The notes under the pieces were generated by a model, which was given only the letters and a program-made list of their open reading frames with translations, did not search any database and was not told where the DNA came from. Positions 1-4,088 of a stretch of 5,148 nt of DNA are shown one piece after another (the stretch's first letter is position 1; each line of letters starts with the position of its first letter). The position numbers and the translations under genes are program-made. Location: positions 1 through 5,148 of the forward strand of contig JAEZGC010000204.1 of assembly GCA_023437345.1 (NCBI GenBank). Reading direction: 5' to 3'. The stretch comes from Actinomycetes bacterium. GTDB lineage: Bacteria > Actinomycetota > Actinomycetes > Propionibacteriales > Propionibacteriaceae.

Positions 1-260
1 ACTACTTCAGCCACACCAGCGCCTCGGGCAAGAGCCCCTTCACCCGCATCAAGGCCACCGGCTACAAGTACAAGGCGGCCGGGGAGAACATCGCTGCCGG
101 GTACACCACCCCGAAGGCCGTGGTGAACGCCTGGCTGAAGAGCCCGGGCCACTGCAAGATCCTGATGAGCAAGTCGTACACCCAGGTCGGAATCGGCCAC
201 TACAAGGGCGGCGGCAGGTACCGCCACTACGTCACCGCTGACTTCGCTCGTCCTGCCTGA
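1..260 (+). CDS. CAP/SCP-domain (YkwD-like) secreted protein, C-terminal 85 residues
   Basis: The reading frame enters from the left edge (first full codon at 3) and ends at TGA 258-260, leaving 85 residues. Visible CAP-superfamily signatures, in order, are YFSHTS (residues 1-6, with the conserved His4), SPFTRI (11-16), GENIA (27-31, conserved Glu28) and the hallmark W-x2-SPGHC (44-51, with His50), followed by VGIG (62-65) and a C-terminal strand HYVTADFA. His4, Glu28 and His50 match the cavity residues of bacterial CAP proteins. Such proteins are normally exported and small; their biochemical role is poorly defined. The signal peptide and any N-terminal linker lie outside the window. The fragment is rich in lysine and aromatic residues, as expected of a basic extracellular protein. 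The usual Asn two residues after the HC pair is replaced here (HCKIL rather than HCxNI). Family assignment is firm; function is unknown. Confidence 0.9.
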   Translation, partial: YFSHTSASGKSPFTRIKATGYKYKAAGENIAAGYTTPKAVVNAWLKSPGHCKILMSKSYTQVGIGHYKGGGRYRHYVTADFARPA

Positions 261-293
261 CCCCGATCCCGGGTCGGCGCCGCCCTCCTCCCC

Positions 294-343
294 CTTACTG
301 GTGAGTGTCCCTCGCATAGTCGGGAGGGAAACTCACCAGTAAG
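294..343. repeat. Long stem-loop, copy 1 of a paired palindromic repeat
   Basis: The left arm 295-315 (TTACTGGTGAGTGTCCCTCGC) pairs with the right arm 322-342 around the loop ATAGTC (316-321). Of 21 positions, 19 are Watson-Crick pairs; the exceptions are G307 against A330 and G314 against G323. One further C-G pair (294/343) closes the base. Because the element is nearly symmetrical it would fold on either transcript, so it could act as a bidirectional terminator between the convergent genes. It has no long T tract on either side. Its arm sequence, not just its pairing, is kept in the second copy 121 bp away, which is more like a REP-type dispersed palindrome than an ordinary terminator. Confidence 0.8.
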
Positions 344-416
344 CCGAGGACGTGGGGTGGAGTGCAGCACCCAGGCACCGCGACGTCCACCCCGCGGGCG
401 TCCACGCCGACCCGCC

Positions 417-462
417 TACTGGTGAGTGTCCCCCTCATAGTCGGGAGGGACACTCACCAGTA
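417..462. repeat. Long stem-loop, copy 2 of the paired palindromic repeat
   Basis: The left arm 417-436 pairs with the right arm 443-462 around the same ATAGTC loop (437-442). Of 20 positions, 18 are Watson-Crick, one is a T-G wobble (435/444) and one is a C-A mismatch (433/446). Aligned without gaps to 296-341, 43 of 46 bases are identical. The differences are at 312/433, 314/435 and 330/451. Similarity stops sharply at the ends of the stem: the flanks of the two copies do not match. This indicates that the palindrome itself is the repeated unit. Confidence 0.8.
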
Positions 463-500
463 CGGGGCGATCGGGCGTGCGCGCGAGGTCTGCACGACAA

Positions 501-532
501 GACCCGCCACGCAACTGGGTGCGCGGCGGGTC
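501..532 (-). terminator. Candidate terminator of the minus-strand membrane-protein gene
   Basis: GACCCGCCACGC (501-512) pairs with GCGCGGCGGGTC (521-532), giving 11 of 12 pairs with an A-C mismatch (509/524) and an 8-base loop. Read on the minus strand, the hairpin is followed directly by TTGTCG, a weak T-rich tail; on the plus strand no T-rich tail follows. This orientation fits termination of the gene ending at 659, about 125 bp upstream on that strand. Actinobacterial intrinsic terminators often lack a full U tract. Confidence 0.5.
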
Positions 533-596
533 TGGGTGATCCCGGTTGATCGTGGGGTGATGAAATAGTCGGGCGGAGTTCCGGCCACCTGACCTG

Positions 597-612
597 CCGT
601 CCGCCCGGACGG
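597..612. repeat. Short perfect GC-rich inverted repeat
   Basis: CCGTCCG (597-603) and CGGACGG (606-612) are exact complements with two bases between them. As RNA the closing pair would open to give a six-pair stem with a four-base loop. It lies downstream of the minus-strand gene end (659) and may add to transcription stopping there, but no T tract follows. Confidence 0.3.
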
Positions 613-631
613 GAGCGCCGGTTCGGCACCC

Positions 632-650
632 CCGCCCGTGGGCAGGGCGG
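632..650 (-). terminator. GC-rich hairpin just after the membrane-protein stop codon
   Basis: CCGCCC (632-637) pairs with GGGCGG (645-650) around a seven-base loop, 8 bp beyond the minus-strand stop codon at 659-661. It could protect the 3' end or contribute to termination. It lacks a T tract, so the hairpin at 501-532 looks like the better terminator. Confidence 0.3.
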
Positions 651-658
651 CAACCGGG

Positions 659-1132
659 TCAGGCGGTGGCAGTCTCCGCGGCCTTGGCGGTCGTGACGAC
701 CGCGGCGGGTGCGGTACCGAGCAGCCGGAGACCCCATCCGAGCAGGATGGAGATGGCACCCACGCCCATGGCGAACAGCGCCACCCCGAAGGCGATCACC
801 GAGGTGAACAGCGACGCCCGCAGGAACGAACCGTTCATGGCGGTGGCGCGCAGCGGGTCCTCGCGGTCGAGTTCGGCGTAGGTCTTGCCGCCGGTGGCCT
901 CGAGGGCGTGGTGGTTGATGACATCGGCCTGAACGAAGGCGCTCAGCGGGTCGGCCACGAGAGCGCCGGCCATCATCGGGGCGTCGCCCGAGACGGTGAT
1001 CCGCTCCGCGGCGAGCTTGCTGCTCACAGCGCCCCAGGTGGCGGCGCCGGCGATGATGAAGACTGCGCCGACGATCATGACGATCAGGCCCAGCAGACGT
1101 ACCTTTGCGTGATTCGCAGATGCGACGGCCAC
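659..1132 (-). CDS. Small two-helix membrane protein, often mislabelled 'LigA' (function unknown)
   Basis: The gene encodes 157 residues from GTG 1132-1130 to TGA at 661-659. I chose this start because AAGGAG lies six bases upstream; an earlier in-frame GTG at 1171 has no such site and would add 13 polar residues before the first helix. Residues 11-34 form a hydrophobic helix with small residues (GLIVMIVGAVFIIAGAATWG). Residues 35-104 are a polar segment, probably outside the membrane, with the patterns ADPLSAFVQADVINHHALEA and GGKTYAEL. Residues 105-138 contain a second helix, and the tail is Ala/Thr-rich. The pattern 'WG.VSS.L..E.ITV..D', then 'QAD.IN.HAL', then 'FLRASLFTSV' is one I recall from a common actinobacterial family annotated in many genomes as 'aromatic ring-opening dioxygenase LigA'. 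Nothing here resembles a dioxygenase: it is too short, mostly membrane, and has no metal site I can see. The true role is unknown. Confidence 0.85.
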   Translation of the reverse strand: MAVASANHAKVRLLGLIVMIVGAVFIIAGAATWGAVSSKLAAERITVSGDAPMMAGALVADPLSAFVQADVINHHALEATGGKTYAELDREDPLRATAMNGSFLRASLFTSVIAFGVALFAMGVGAISILLGWGLRLLGTAPAAVVTTAKAAETATA

Positions 1133-1137
1133 GACTT

Positions 1138-1147
1138 TCTCCTTTTC
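1138..1147 (-). promoter_or_regulatory. Ribosome binding site that fixes the GTG start at 1132
   Basis: On the minus strand this reads GAAAAGGAGA, and the AAGGAG core (1144-1139) ends six bases before GTG 1132-1130. It is a near-perfect Shine-Dalgarno match at good spacing and is the reason for choosing the 157-residue over the 170-residue protein. Confidence 0.75.
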
Positions 1148-1243
1148 TGCGCACGGGGTTCCAGTTGCCACACTGCGCCAGGCCAGCGGGCGTCCCTGCG
1201 TGCGTATCAGGAACCGCTGTCAAGTGCCCTGCAGTACGTAAAC

Positions 1244-1262
1244 TTAGGCAATCCAAGCCTTA
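1244..1262. promoter_or_regulatory. 19-bp inverted repeat, weakly iron-box-like
   Basis: TTAGGC (1244-1249) and GCCTTA (1257-1262) form an inverted repeat with five of six complementary positions and a seven-base centre. The total length is 19 bp. Against the DtxR/IdeR consensus TTAGGTTAGGCTAACCTAA I count 12 of 19 matches, which is below what I would expect of a good site. An overlapping register ending GCCTTACCTGT also matches only in part. It lies inside the predicted leader of the minus-strand membrane-protein gene. It may be a regulator site, but the iron-regulator identity is a guess. Confidence 0.25.
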
Positions 1263-1267
1263 CCTGT

Positions 1268-1280
1268 CCACTTGAAGTGG
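1268..1280. promoter_or_regulatory. Perfect 13-bp palindrome, candidate operator
   Basis: CCACTTGAAGTGG is a perfect 6-1-6 inverted repeat. It sits just downstream of the minus-strand -10-like box at 1284-1289, so the predicted transcription start (around 1277) falls inside it. That is a typical repressor position. A partial half-site (AAGTG) recurs at 1222-1226. I do not recognise the cognate regulator. Confidence 0.4.
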
Positions 1281-1283
1281 TGA

Positions 1284-1314
1284 ATTGTCGGGGGCAATTT
1301 CGCGGCCGTGTCAA
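1284..1314 (-). promoter_or_regulatory. Candidate promoter of the minus-strand membrane-protein gene
   Basis: On the minus strand a perfect -35 TTGACA (1314-1309) is followed after 19 bases by GACAAT (1289-1284), which matches four of six positions of TATAAT. The spacer is slightly long. Transcription would begin near 1277, giving a leader of about 145 bases before GTG 1132. A second TTGACA on the same strand at 1223-1218 has no partner at usable spacing. Confidence 0.4.
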
Positions 1315-1357
1315 CCGATTATGCGCCTCGTGAGATGGACGACGGGACGCGATGACC

Positions 1358-1371
1358 GGCGGGCACCCGCC
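1358..1371. repeat. Small perfect inverted repeat in the divergent region
   Basis: GGCGGG (1358-1363) and CCCGCC (1366-1371) are exact complements two bases apart; as RNA this gives a five-pair stem with a GCAC loop. It lies upstream of both promoters' predicted transcripts or in a longer leader of the VOC gene. Random GC-rich DNA produces such repeats fairly often, so no role is claimed. Confidence 0.25.
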
Positions 1372-1402
1372 AGCGGAGTGGGGCAGTAGCCTCTGAGCAG
1401 CG

Positions 1403-1431
1403 CTGATGCACAAACTTCGGCCATCAGGCCG
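1403..1431. repeat. Two overlapping, mutually exclusive small stems
   Basis: CTGATG (1403-1408) can pair with CATCAG (1422-1427), while CGGCC (1418-1422) can pair with GGCCG (1427-1431) around ATCA. The two stems share bases and cannot form together. This resembles a switch only in the loosest sense: there is no leader peptide, T tract or known riboswitch motif nearby. Confidence 0.2.
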
Positions 1432-1470
1432 CCAATAATTCAGGTTTCCGCGCGCACGTCTCCTATTCGT

Positions 1471-1476
1471 GTTATA
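1471..1476 (-). promoter_or_regulatory. Possible distal minus-strand -10 box
   Basis: Read on the minus strand this is TATAAC, five of six matches to TATAAT, in the A/T-richer stretch 1432-1500. No convincing -35 lies 16-19 bases upstream on that strand. If real, it would give the membrane-protein gene a leader of more than 300 bases. It is weaker than the candidate at 1284-1314. Confidence 0.2.
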
Positions 1477-1532
1477 TCCGTCCGATTCCCGATACGCACG
1501 CCGACGACCTTCCGACCCTGCGCTGCCCCGCC

Positions 1533-1538
1533 TAGGCT
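1533..1538 (+). promoter_or_regulatory. -10 box of the VOC gene promoter
   Basis: TAGGCT fits the actinobacterial TANNNT -10 pattern, and the start would fall at A1544 or A1545, about 30 bases before ATG 1574. A weak -35 (TTCCGA, 1510-1515) lies 17 bases upstream, matching TTGACA at only three positions. The same TAGGCT hexamer stands before the Nudix gene at 3585. Confidence 0.5.
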
Positions 1539-1573
1539 GACTCAACTCGCGTCCCACACCCCGGGGAGGACCC

Positions 1574-1930
1574 ATGCCGCACTCCGACATCACCCACATC
1601 GACATCCCGTTCGACGACCAGCAGCGCGCGGTCGACTTCTACCACGCGGTACTCGGCTGGGAGATCGCCGAGCCCGAGGGATTCGAGGGCTACCCGATGT
1701 GGCGGGCTCCCAACGGAATATCCGGCGGCGGGTTCACGGCGCGCAGCGACGAGGTGGCCACCCCGCTCAGCTACGTCGAGGTCGACTCCATCGACGAGGT
1801 CCTGGCCGCCGTCGCCGAGAACGGCGGGCGGACGCTACGGCCGAAGTCCGAGATCACCCCCGAGAGCTGGTGGGCGGTGTTCGTGGACTCCGAGGGCAAC
1901 CAAATGGGCCTCTACGAGGGCACCACCTGA
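1574..1930 (+). CDS. VOC-superfamily (glyoxalase/bleomycin-resistance fold) protein
   Basis: The protein has 118 residues and starts at ATG 1574, preceded by GGGGAGG (1563-1569) four bases away. It has the two beta-alpha-beta-beta-beta modules of the vicinal oxygen chelate fold. Module 1 begins HIDIPFDDQQRAVDFYHAVL (residues 8-27), a classic opening with a possible metal ligand at His8, and runs through GWEI to GGGFTA (51-56). Module 2 begins YVEVDSIDEVLAAVAENGG (67-85) and ends with the signature FVDSEGNQMGLYE (103-115), where Glu115 is the usual last metal ligand. Length is normal for a single-domain family member. Family members include glyoxalases, dioxygenases, thiol transferases and drug-binding proteins, and the sequence does not say which. 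No partner gene identifies a substrate. The efflux gene that follows is 170 bp away with its own likely control site. Confidence 0.9.
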   Translation: MPHSDITHIDIPFDDQQRAVDFYHAVLGWEIAEPEGFEGYPMWRAPNGISGGGFTARSDEVATPLSYVEVDSIDEVLAAVAENGGRTLRPKSEITPESWWAVFVDSEGNQMGLYEGTT

Positions 1931-1936
1931 CCCACC

Positions 1937-1958
1937 GGACGGCCGCCGCCGGCCATCC
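1937..1958 (+). terminator. Weak candidate terminator after the VOC gene
   Basis: GGCCG (1941-1945) pairs with CGGCC (1950-1954) around four bases, extended after a C-A mismatch by GGA/TCC (1937-1939 with 1956-1958). That gives eight pairs starting six bases after the stop codon. There is no T tract, so termination here is uncertain. Confidence 0.25.
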
Positions 1959-2049
1959 CACCAGCGCCAGGTTGCCTCGAGCTGGAATACCCGGCGCGCG
2001 GATCGACTTGTACGCCTAGTCAGCGCGTTACCGACGGGGGCGCAGCCCG

Positions 2050-2066
2050 CGCGACGGGCCGTCGCG
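2050..2066. promoter_or_regulatory. Perfect 17-bp palindrome, candidate operator of the efflux gene
   Basis: CGCGACGGGCCGTCGCG is a perfect 8-1-8 inverted repeat: only the central base breaks the symmetry. It ends 34 bases before the ATG of the transporter. Efflux pumps of this family are very often repressed by a TetR- or MarR-type regulator binding such a palindrome, but no regulator gene lies in the window. As RNA it could instead form a seven-pair hairpin with a three-base loop in the leader. I see no good -10 box around it. Confidence 0.45.
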
Positions 2067-2090
2067 ACTAACCGTCCTGCAGCCACCCCG

Positions 2091-2096
2091 AGGGGA
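2091..2096 (+). promoter_or_regulatory. Ribosome binding site of the efflux gene
   Basis: AGGGGA lies four bases before ATG 2101. It is a modest purine-rich match to the Shine-Dalgarno sequence, and it supports 2101 as the start because the next in-frame ATGs fall inside the first membrane helices. Confidence 0.5.
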
Positions 2097-2100
2097 ACCC

Positions 2101-3573
2101 ATGAGCCAAGCCGACCTGACCACTCAGGCACCGGGGGCGCCGGACGCGCCCGCCCAGCCGGGACGGCTGCCGCGGCCGACGACCCGCCTGCTCGGCGTCT
2201 TGATGGTGGGCGCCTTCGTGGTCATCCTCAACGAGACGGCCATGAACGTCGCGCTCGCCACGATCATGGTCGACCTCCAGATCACCGAGCGCACGGCGCA
2301 GTGGCTGACCACCGGCTTCATGCTCACCATGGCAGTCGTCATCCCCACCACCGGCTGGCTGCTCCAGCGATTCACGACCCGGCAGGCGTTCACCCTGGCG
2401 ATGGGCGTGTTCAGCCTCGGGACGCTGGTCTGCGCGCTCGCCTTCGCCTTCCCGTTCCTGCTGGGCGGCCGGATCATCCAGGCGCTCGGCACGGCGATCA
2501 TGATGCCGCTGCTGATGACCACCACCATCGAGGTCGTGCCGCCGCAGATGCGCGGCCGGGTGATGGGGCTGACGTCCATGGTGATCTCGGTAGCCCCGGC
2601 GATCGGCCCGACGCTGTCCGGGCTCGTGCTGCACTTCCTGCCGTGGCGCTTCGTCTTCGTGGTCGTCCTGCCGATCGTGCTGACGATCCTGGTGCTCGGC
2701 CTGCGGTTCGTCCGCAACCTCGAGCAGCCGCGCGAGGTCAGCCTCGACGTGGTCAGCGTCCCGCTCGCGGCGCTCGGCTTCGGCGGCCTGGTCTACGGTC
2801 TGAGCCTGGTCGGCAACCCCGAGGTCGCCGGCTGGCAGCTCAACGCTGTGCTCGCCGTCGGCGCAGCCAGCCTGGCGGCCTTCGGCTGGCGGCAGCTGCG
2901 GCTGCAGCGGACCGATGCGGCGCTGCTCGACCTGCGCACCTTCACCCACCCCGCCTTCACCATCGCCATCGCGGTGATGGCGGTCGTCATGGCGGTGCTG
3001 TTCGGCTCGGTGATCGCGCTGCCACTGGTGCTGCAGAAGGTGCTGCACCTCGACCCGCTGACGGTCGGCCTGCTGCTGCTGCCCGGCGGGCTGCTGATGG
3101 GTCTGCTCGCCCCGTGGGTGGGCCGACTCTACGACCGGGTCGGGCCGCGCTGGCTGGTGCTCCCCGGCGGCCTGGTGGTGGCCGGCGCCTTCCTGGTGTT
3201 CGCCACCGTGGGCACCCAGACCCCGTGGTGGCACCTGCTGGTGGCGAACCTGCTGATGAGCCTGGGCCTGGCCTTCATGTTCACCCCGCTGTTCACCACT
3301 GCGCTCGGGGCGCTGCCGCACCGGTTGCGCAGCTACGGCTCGGCCACCGTGGGCACCGTCCAGCAGGTGGCCGGCGCAGCTGGCACCGCCCTGTTCGTCA
3401 CCGTGATGGCCACCGTCTCGGCCGGCGCCGGCGGCACCGCCGAGCAGGCGCTGGCGGCCGGGGCGCGGACGTCTTTCCTGGTGGTCGGCGGGATCTGGCT
3501 GCTGGGGCTGGTGGCGGCGGCCTTCCTCACCAAGCCGCAGGACGCCGGCGCCGGACTGCCGGCCGCCCACTGA
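2101..3573 (+). CDS. MFS multidrug efflux transporter, DHA2 family (14 helices)
   Basis: The protein has 490 residues, normal for DHA2 drug:proton antiporters of the EmrB/QacA/LmrB type, which expel hydrophobic or cationic compounds across the cytoplasmic membrane using the proton gradient. A polar, Pro/Ala-rich N-terminus (1-28) is followed by 14 hydrophobic segments, roughly 30-50, 66-86, 96-116, 117-138, 157-178, 181-204, 218-236, 246-262, 286-307, 319-340, 350-370, 377-400, 417-440 and 458-476. Motifs seen are LNETAMNVAL in helix 1 (43-52), a motif-A-like GWLLQRFTTRQAF (85-97), motif B RIIQALG (124-130, with Arg124), antiporter motif C APAIGPTLSG (165-174), the DHA2 loop LLDLRTF (275-281) before helix 9, and GRLYDRVG (341-348). 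Asn44 stands where many relatives have Asp in helix 1. Substrate cannot be read from sequence. A palindrome upstream (2050-2066) suggests control by an unlinked repressor. Confidence 0.92.
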   Translation: MSQADLTTQAPGAPDAPAQPGRLPRPTTRLLGVLMVGAFVVILNETAMNVALATIMVDLQITERTAQWLTTGFMLTMAVVIPTTGWLLQRFTTRQAFTLAMGVFSLGTLVCALAFAFPFLLGGRIIQALGTAIMMPLLMTTTIEVVPPQMRGRVMGLTSMVISVAPAIGPTLSGLVLHFLPWRFVFVVVLPIVLTILVLGLRFVRNLEQPREVSLDVVSVPLAALGFGGLVYGLSLVGNPEVAGWQLNAVLAVGAASLAAFGWRQLRLQRTDAALLDLRTFTHPAFTIAIAVMAVVMAVLFGSVIALPLVLQKVLHLDPLTVGLLLLPGGLLMGLLAPWVGRLYDRVGPRWLVLPGGLVVAGAFLVFATVGTQTPWWHLLVANLLMSLGLAFMFTPLFTTALGALPHRLRSYGSATVGTVQQVAGAAGTALFVTVMATVSAGAGGTAEQALAAGARTSFLVVGGIWLLGLVAAAFLTKPQDAGAGLPAAH

Positions 3574-3584
3574 CGCCGCATCAC

Positions 3585-3590
3585 TAGGCT
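3585..3590 (+). promoter_or_regulatory. -10 box of a leaderless Nudix transcript
   Basis: TAGGCT fits TANNNT and is followed by exactly six bases before ATG 3597, so transcription would begin at or next to the A of the start codon. There is no purine-rich ribosome binding site in those six bases. Leaderless genes with this arrangement are common in actinobacteria. No clear -35 is seen, since that region is GC-rich coding sequence of the upstream gene. Confidence 0.55.
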
Positions 3591-3596
3591 GGCACG

Positions 3597-4082
3597 ATGC
3601 CGACACCCGAGTTCATCATCCAGCTGCGCGAGCAGGTGGGCAGCCACCGGCTGTGGCTGTCCGGGGCCACCGCCATCGTGCTGCGCCCCGGCCCCTTCGG
3701 TGAGGAGGTGCTGCTGGTCCAGCGCTCCGACGACGGCTCGTGGACCCCGGTCAGCGGGATCGTCGACCCCGGCGAGGACCCGCACGTCACGGCTGTCCGG
3801 GAGGTCGCCGAGGAGGCCCTGGTCAGCGCCGAGGTGGAGCGGCTGGCCTGGCTGACGGTGACCGAGGTGATCACCTACCCCAACGGCGACCAGACCCAGT
3901 ACCTCGACCACGTCTTCCGCTGCCGCTGGCTGGCCGGTGAGCCCGGGCCCGGCGATGACGAGGTCTGGAACGCCGGTTTCTTCCCGCTGGACGCCCTGCC
4001 GCCGATGAACGCGCGCTACCTGCAGGCCATCGAGGTGGCGCGCTCGGACGAGCCAGCCACCCGGCTCGGCGACCTGGGCTGA
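3597..4082 (+). CDS. Nudix hydrolase, ADP-ribose pyrophosphatase-like
   Basis: The protein has 161 residues. Nudix enzymes cleave nucleoside diphosphates linked to another group, using metal held by the Nudix-box glutamates. The box (consensus G-x5-E-x7-REUxEExGU) runs from residue 54 to 76: Gly54, Glu60, Arg68-Glu69, Val70 and Glu72-Glu73 are all present. The conserved Gly of the final xGU is Leu75 instead, in EEALV. The N-terminal LREQVGSHRLWLSGATAIVLR (10-30), the phrase WTPVSGIVDPGE (49-60) and the late EVWNAGFFPLDALPPM (122-137) resemble actinobacterial Nudix proteins of the broad ADP-ribose/NADH/(d)NTP type; the substrate is not certain. It follows the transporter by 23 bases but has its own leaderless-type promoter at 3585, so the two need not be functionally linked. 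Its stop codon lies six bases from the end of the opposing gene. Confidence 0.9.
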   Translation: MPTPEFIIQLREQVGSHRLWLSGATAIVLRPGPFGEEVLLVQRSDDGSWTPVSGIVDPGEDPHVTAVREVAEEALVSAEVERLAWLTVTEVITYPNGDQTQYLDHVFRCRWLAGEPGPGDDEVWNAGFFPLDALPPMNARYLQAIEVARSDEPATRLGDLG

Positions 4083-4088
4083 GCCCGG

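Larger units (their letters stand above)
261..658. other. Convergent intergenic spacer with five stem-loops, no gene
   Basis: This spacer of about 400 bases lies between the stop codons of two convergent genes. Short open frames cross it on both strands, but they run through the stem-loops, have no ribosome binding site and no recognisable protein content, so I call no gene. It contains two near-identical long stem-loops (294-343, 417-462) and three unrelated GC-rich hairpins (501-532, 597-612, 632-650). Between the long stem-loops there is also an 8-bp complementary pair (GGGGTGGA at 354-361, TCCACCCC at 386-393). The position suits transcription termination from both sides. Confidence 0.7.
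1133..1573. other. Divergent promoter region, no gene seen
   Basis: About 440 bp separate the two divergent start codons. The base composition dips towards A/T in two stretches (about 1232-1330 and 1432-1500), as is usual for promoter DNA in a high-GC genome. I see promoter-like elements for both directions, a 13-bp palindrome, a 19-bp inverted repeat and two small hairpins. One minus-strand frame stays open through much of it, but it has no recognisable protein content and overlaps the VOC gene, so I reject it. An unannotated small RNA is possible but not supported by any motif. Confidence 0.6.

Noticed and set aside
294..462. The two repeats considered as a CRISPR array or attachment sites
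   Set aside because: There are only two units, each a strong palindrome, with a single 75-base interval and no cas, integrase or recombinase gene in the window.
565..577. ATAGTCGGGCGGA, resembling the loop and right arm of the paired palindromes, about 128 bp beyond copy 2
   Set aside because: The similarity stops after about ten bases and there is no matching left arm, so no hairpin forms. A decayed third copy is possible but not supported.
435..1256. A 273-codon minus-strand open frame overlapping the membrane-protein gene
   Set aside because: It is Arg/Gly/His-rich low-complexity translation typical of the wrong frame in GC-rich DNA, runs through the repeat at 417-462, and is contradicted by the clear helices and ribosome binding site of the 659-1132 gene.
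1244..1262. Firm call of an IdeR/DtxR iron box
   Set aside because: Only 12 of 19 consensus positions match and no iron-related gene is adjacent, so I list it only as an inverted repeat.
1403..1431. Alternative stems taken as a riboswitch or attenuator
   Set aside because: Stems are only five to six pairs, no leader peptide, T tract or known aptamer motif is present, and the predicted VOC transcript starts downstream at about 1544.
1574..3573. VOC protein and efflux pump read as a drug-resistance operon
   Set aside because: They are separated by 170 bp containing a weak hairpin and a probable operator. The VOC protein has no feature specific to drug binding, so a joint role is unsupported.
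2301..3587. A 428-codon plus-strand frame inside the transporter gene
   Set aside because: It gives Ala/Arg/Pro/Asp-rich low-complexity protein, has no ribosome binding site, and lies in the +1 shadow of a well-supported gene.
2068..3606. A 512-codon minus-strand open frame, antisense to the transporter
   Set aside because: Its translation is dominated by Gln, His, Arg and Glu with no domain pattern, while the plus strand gives a full DHA2 transporter. It is a shadow frame.
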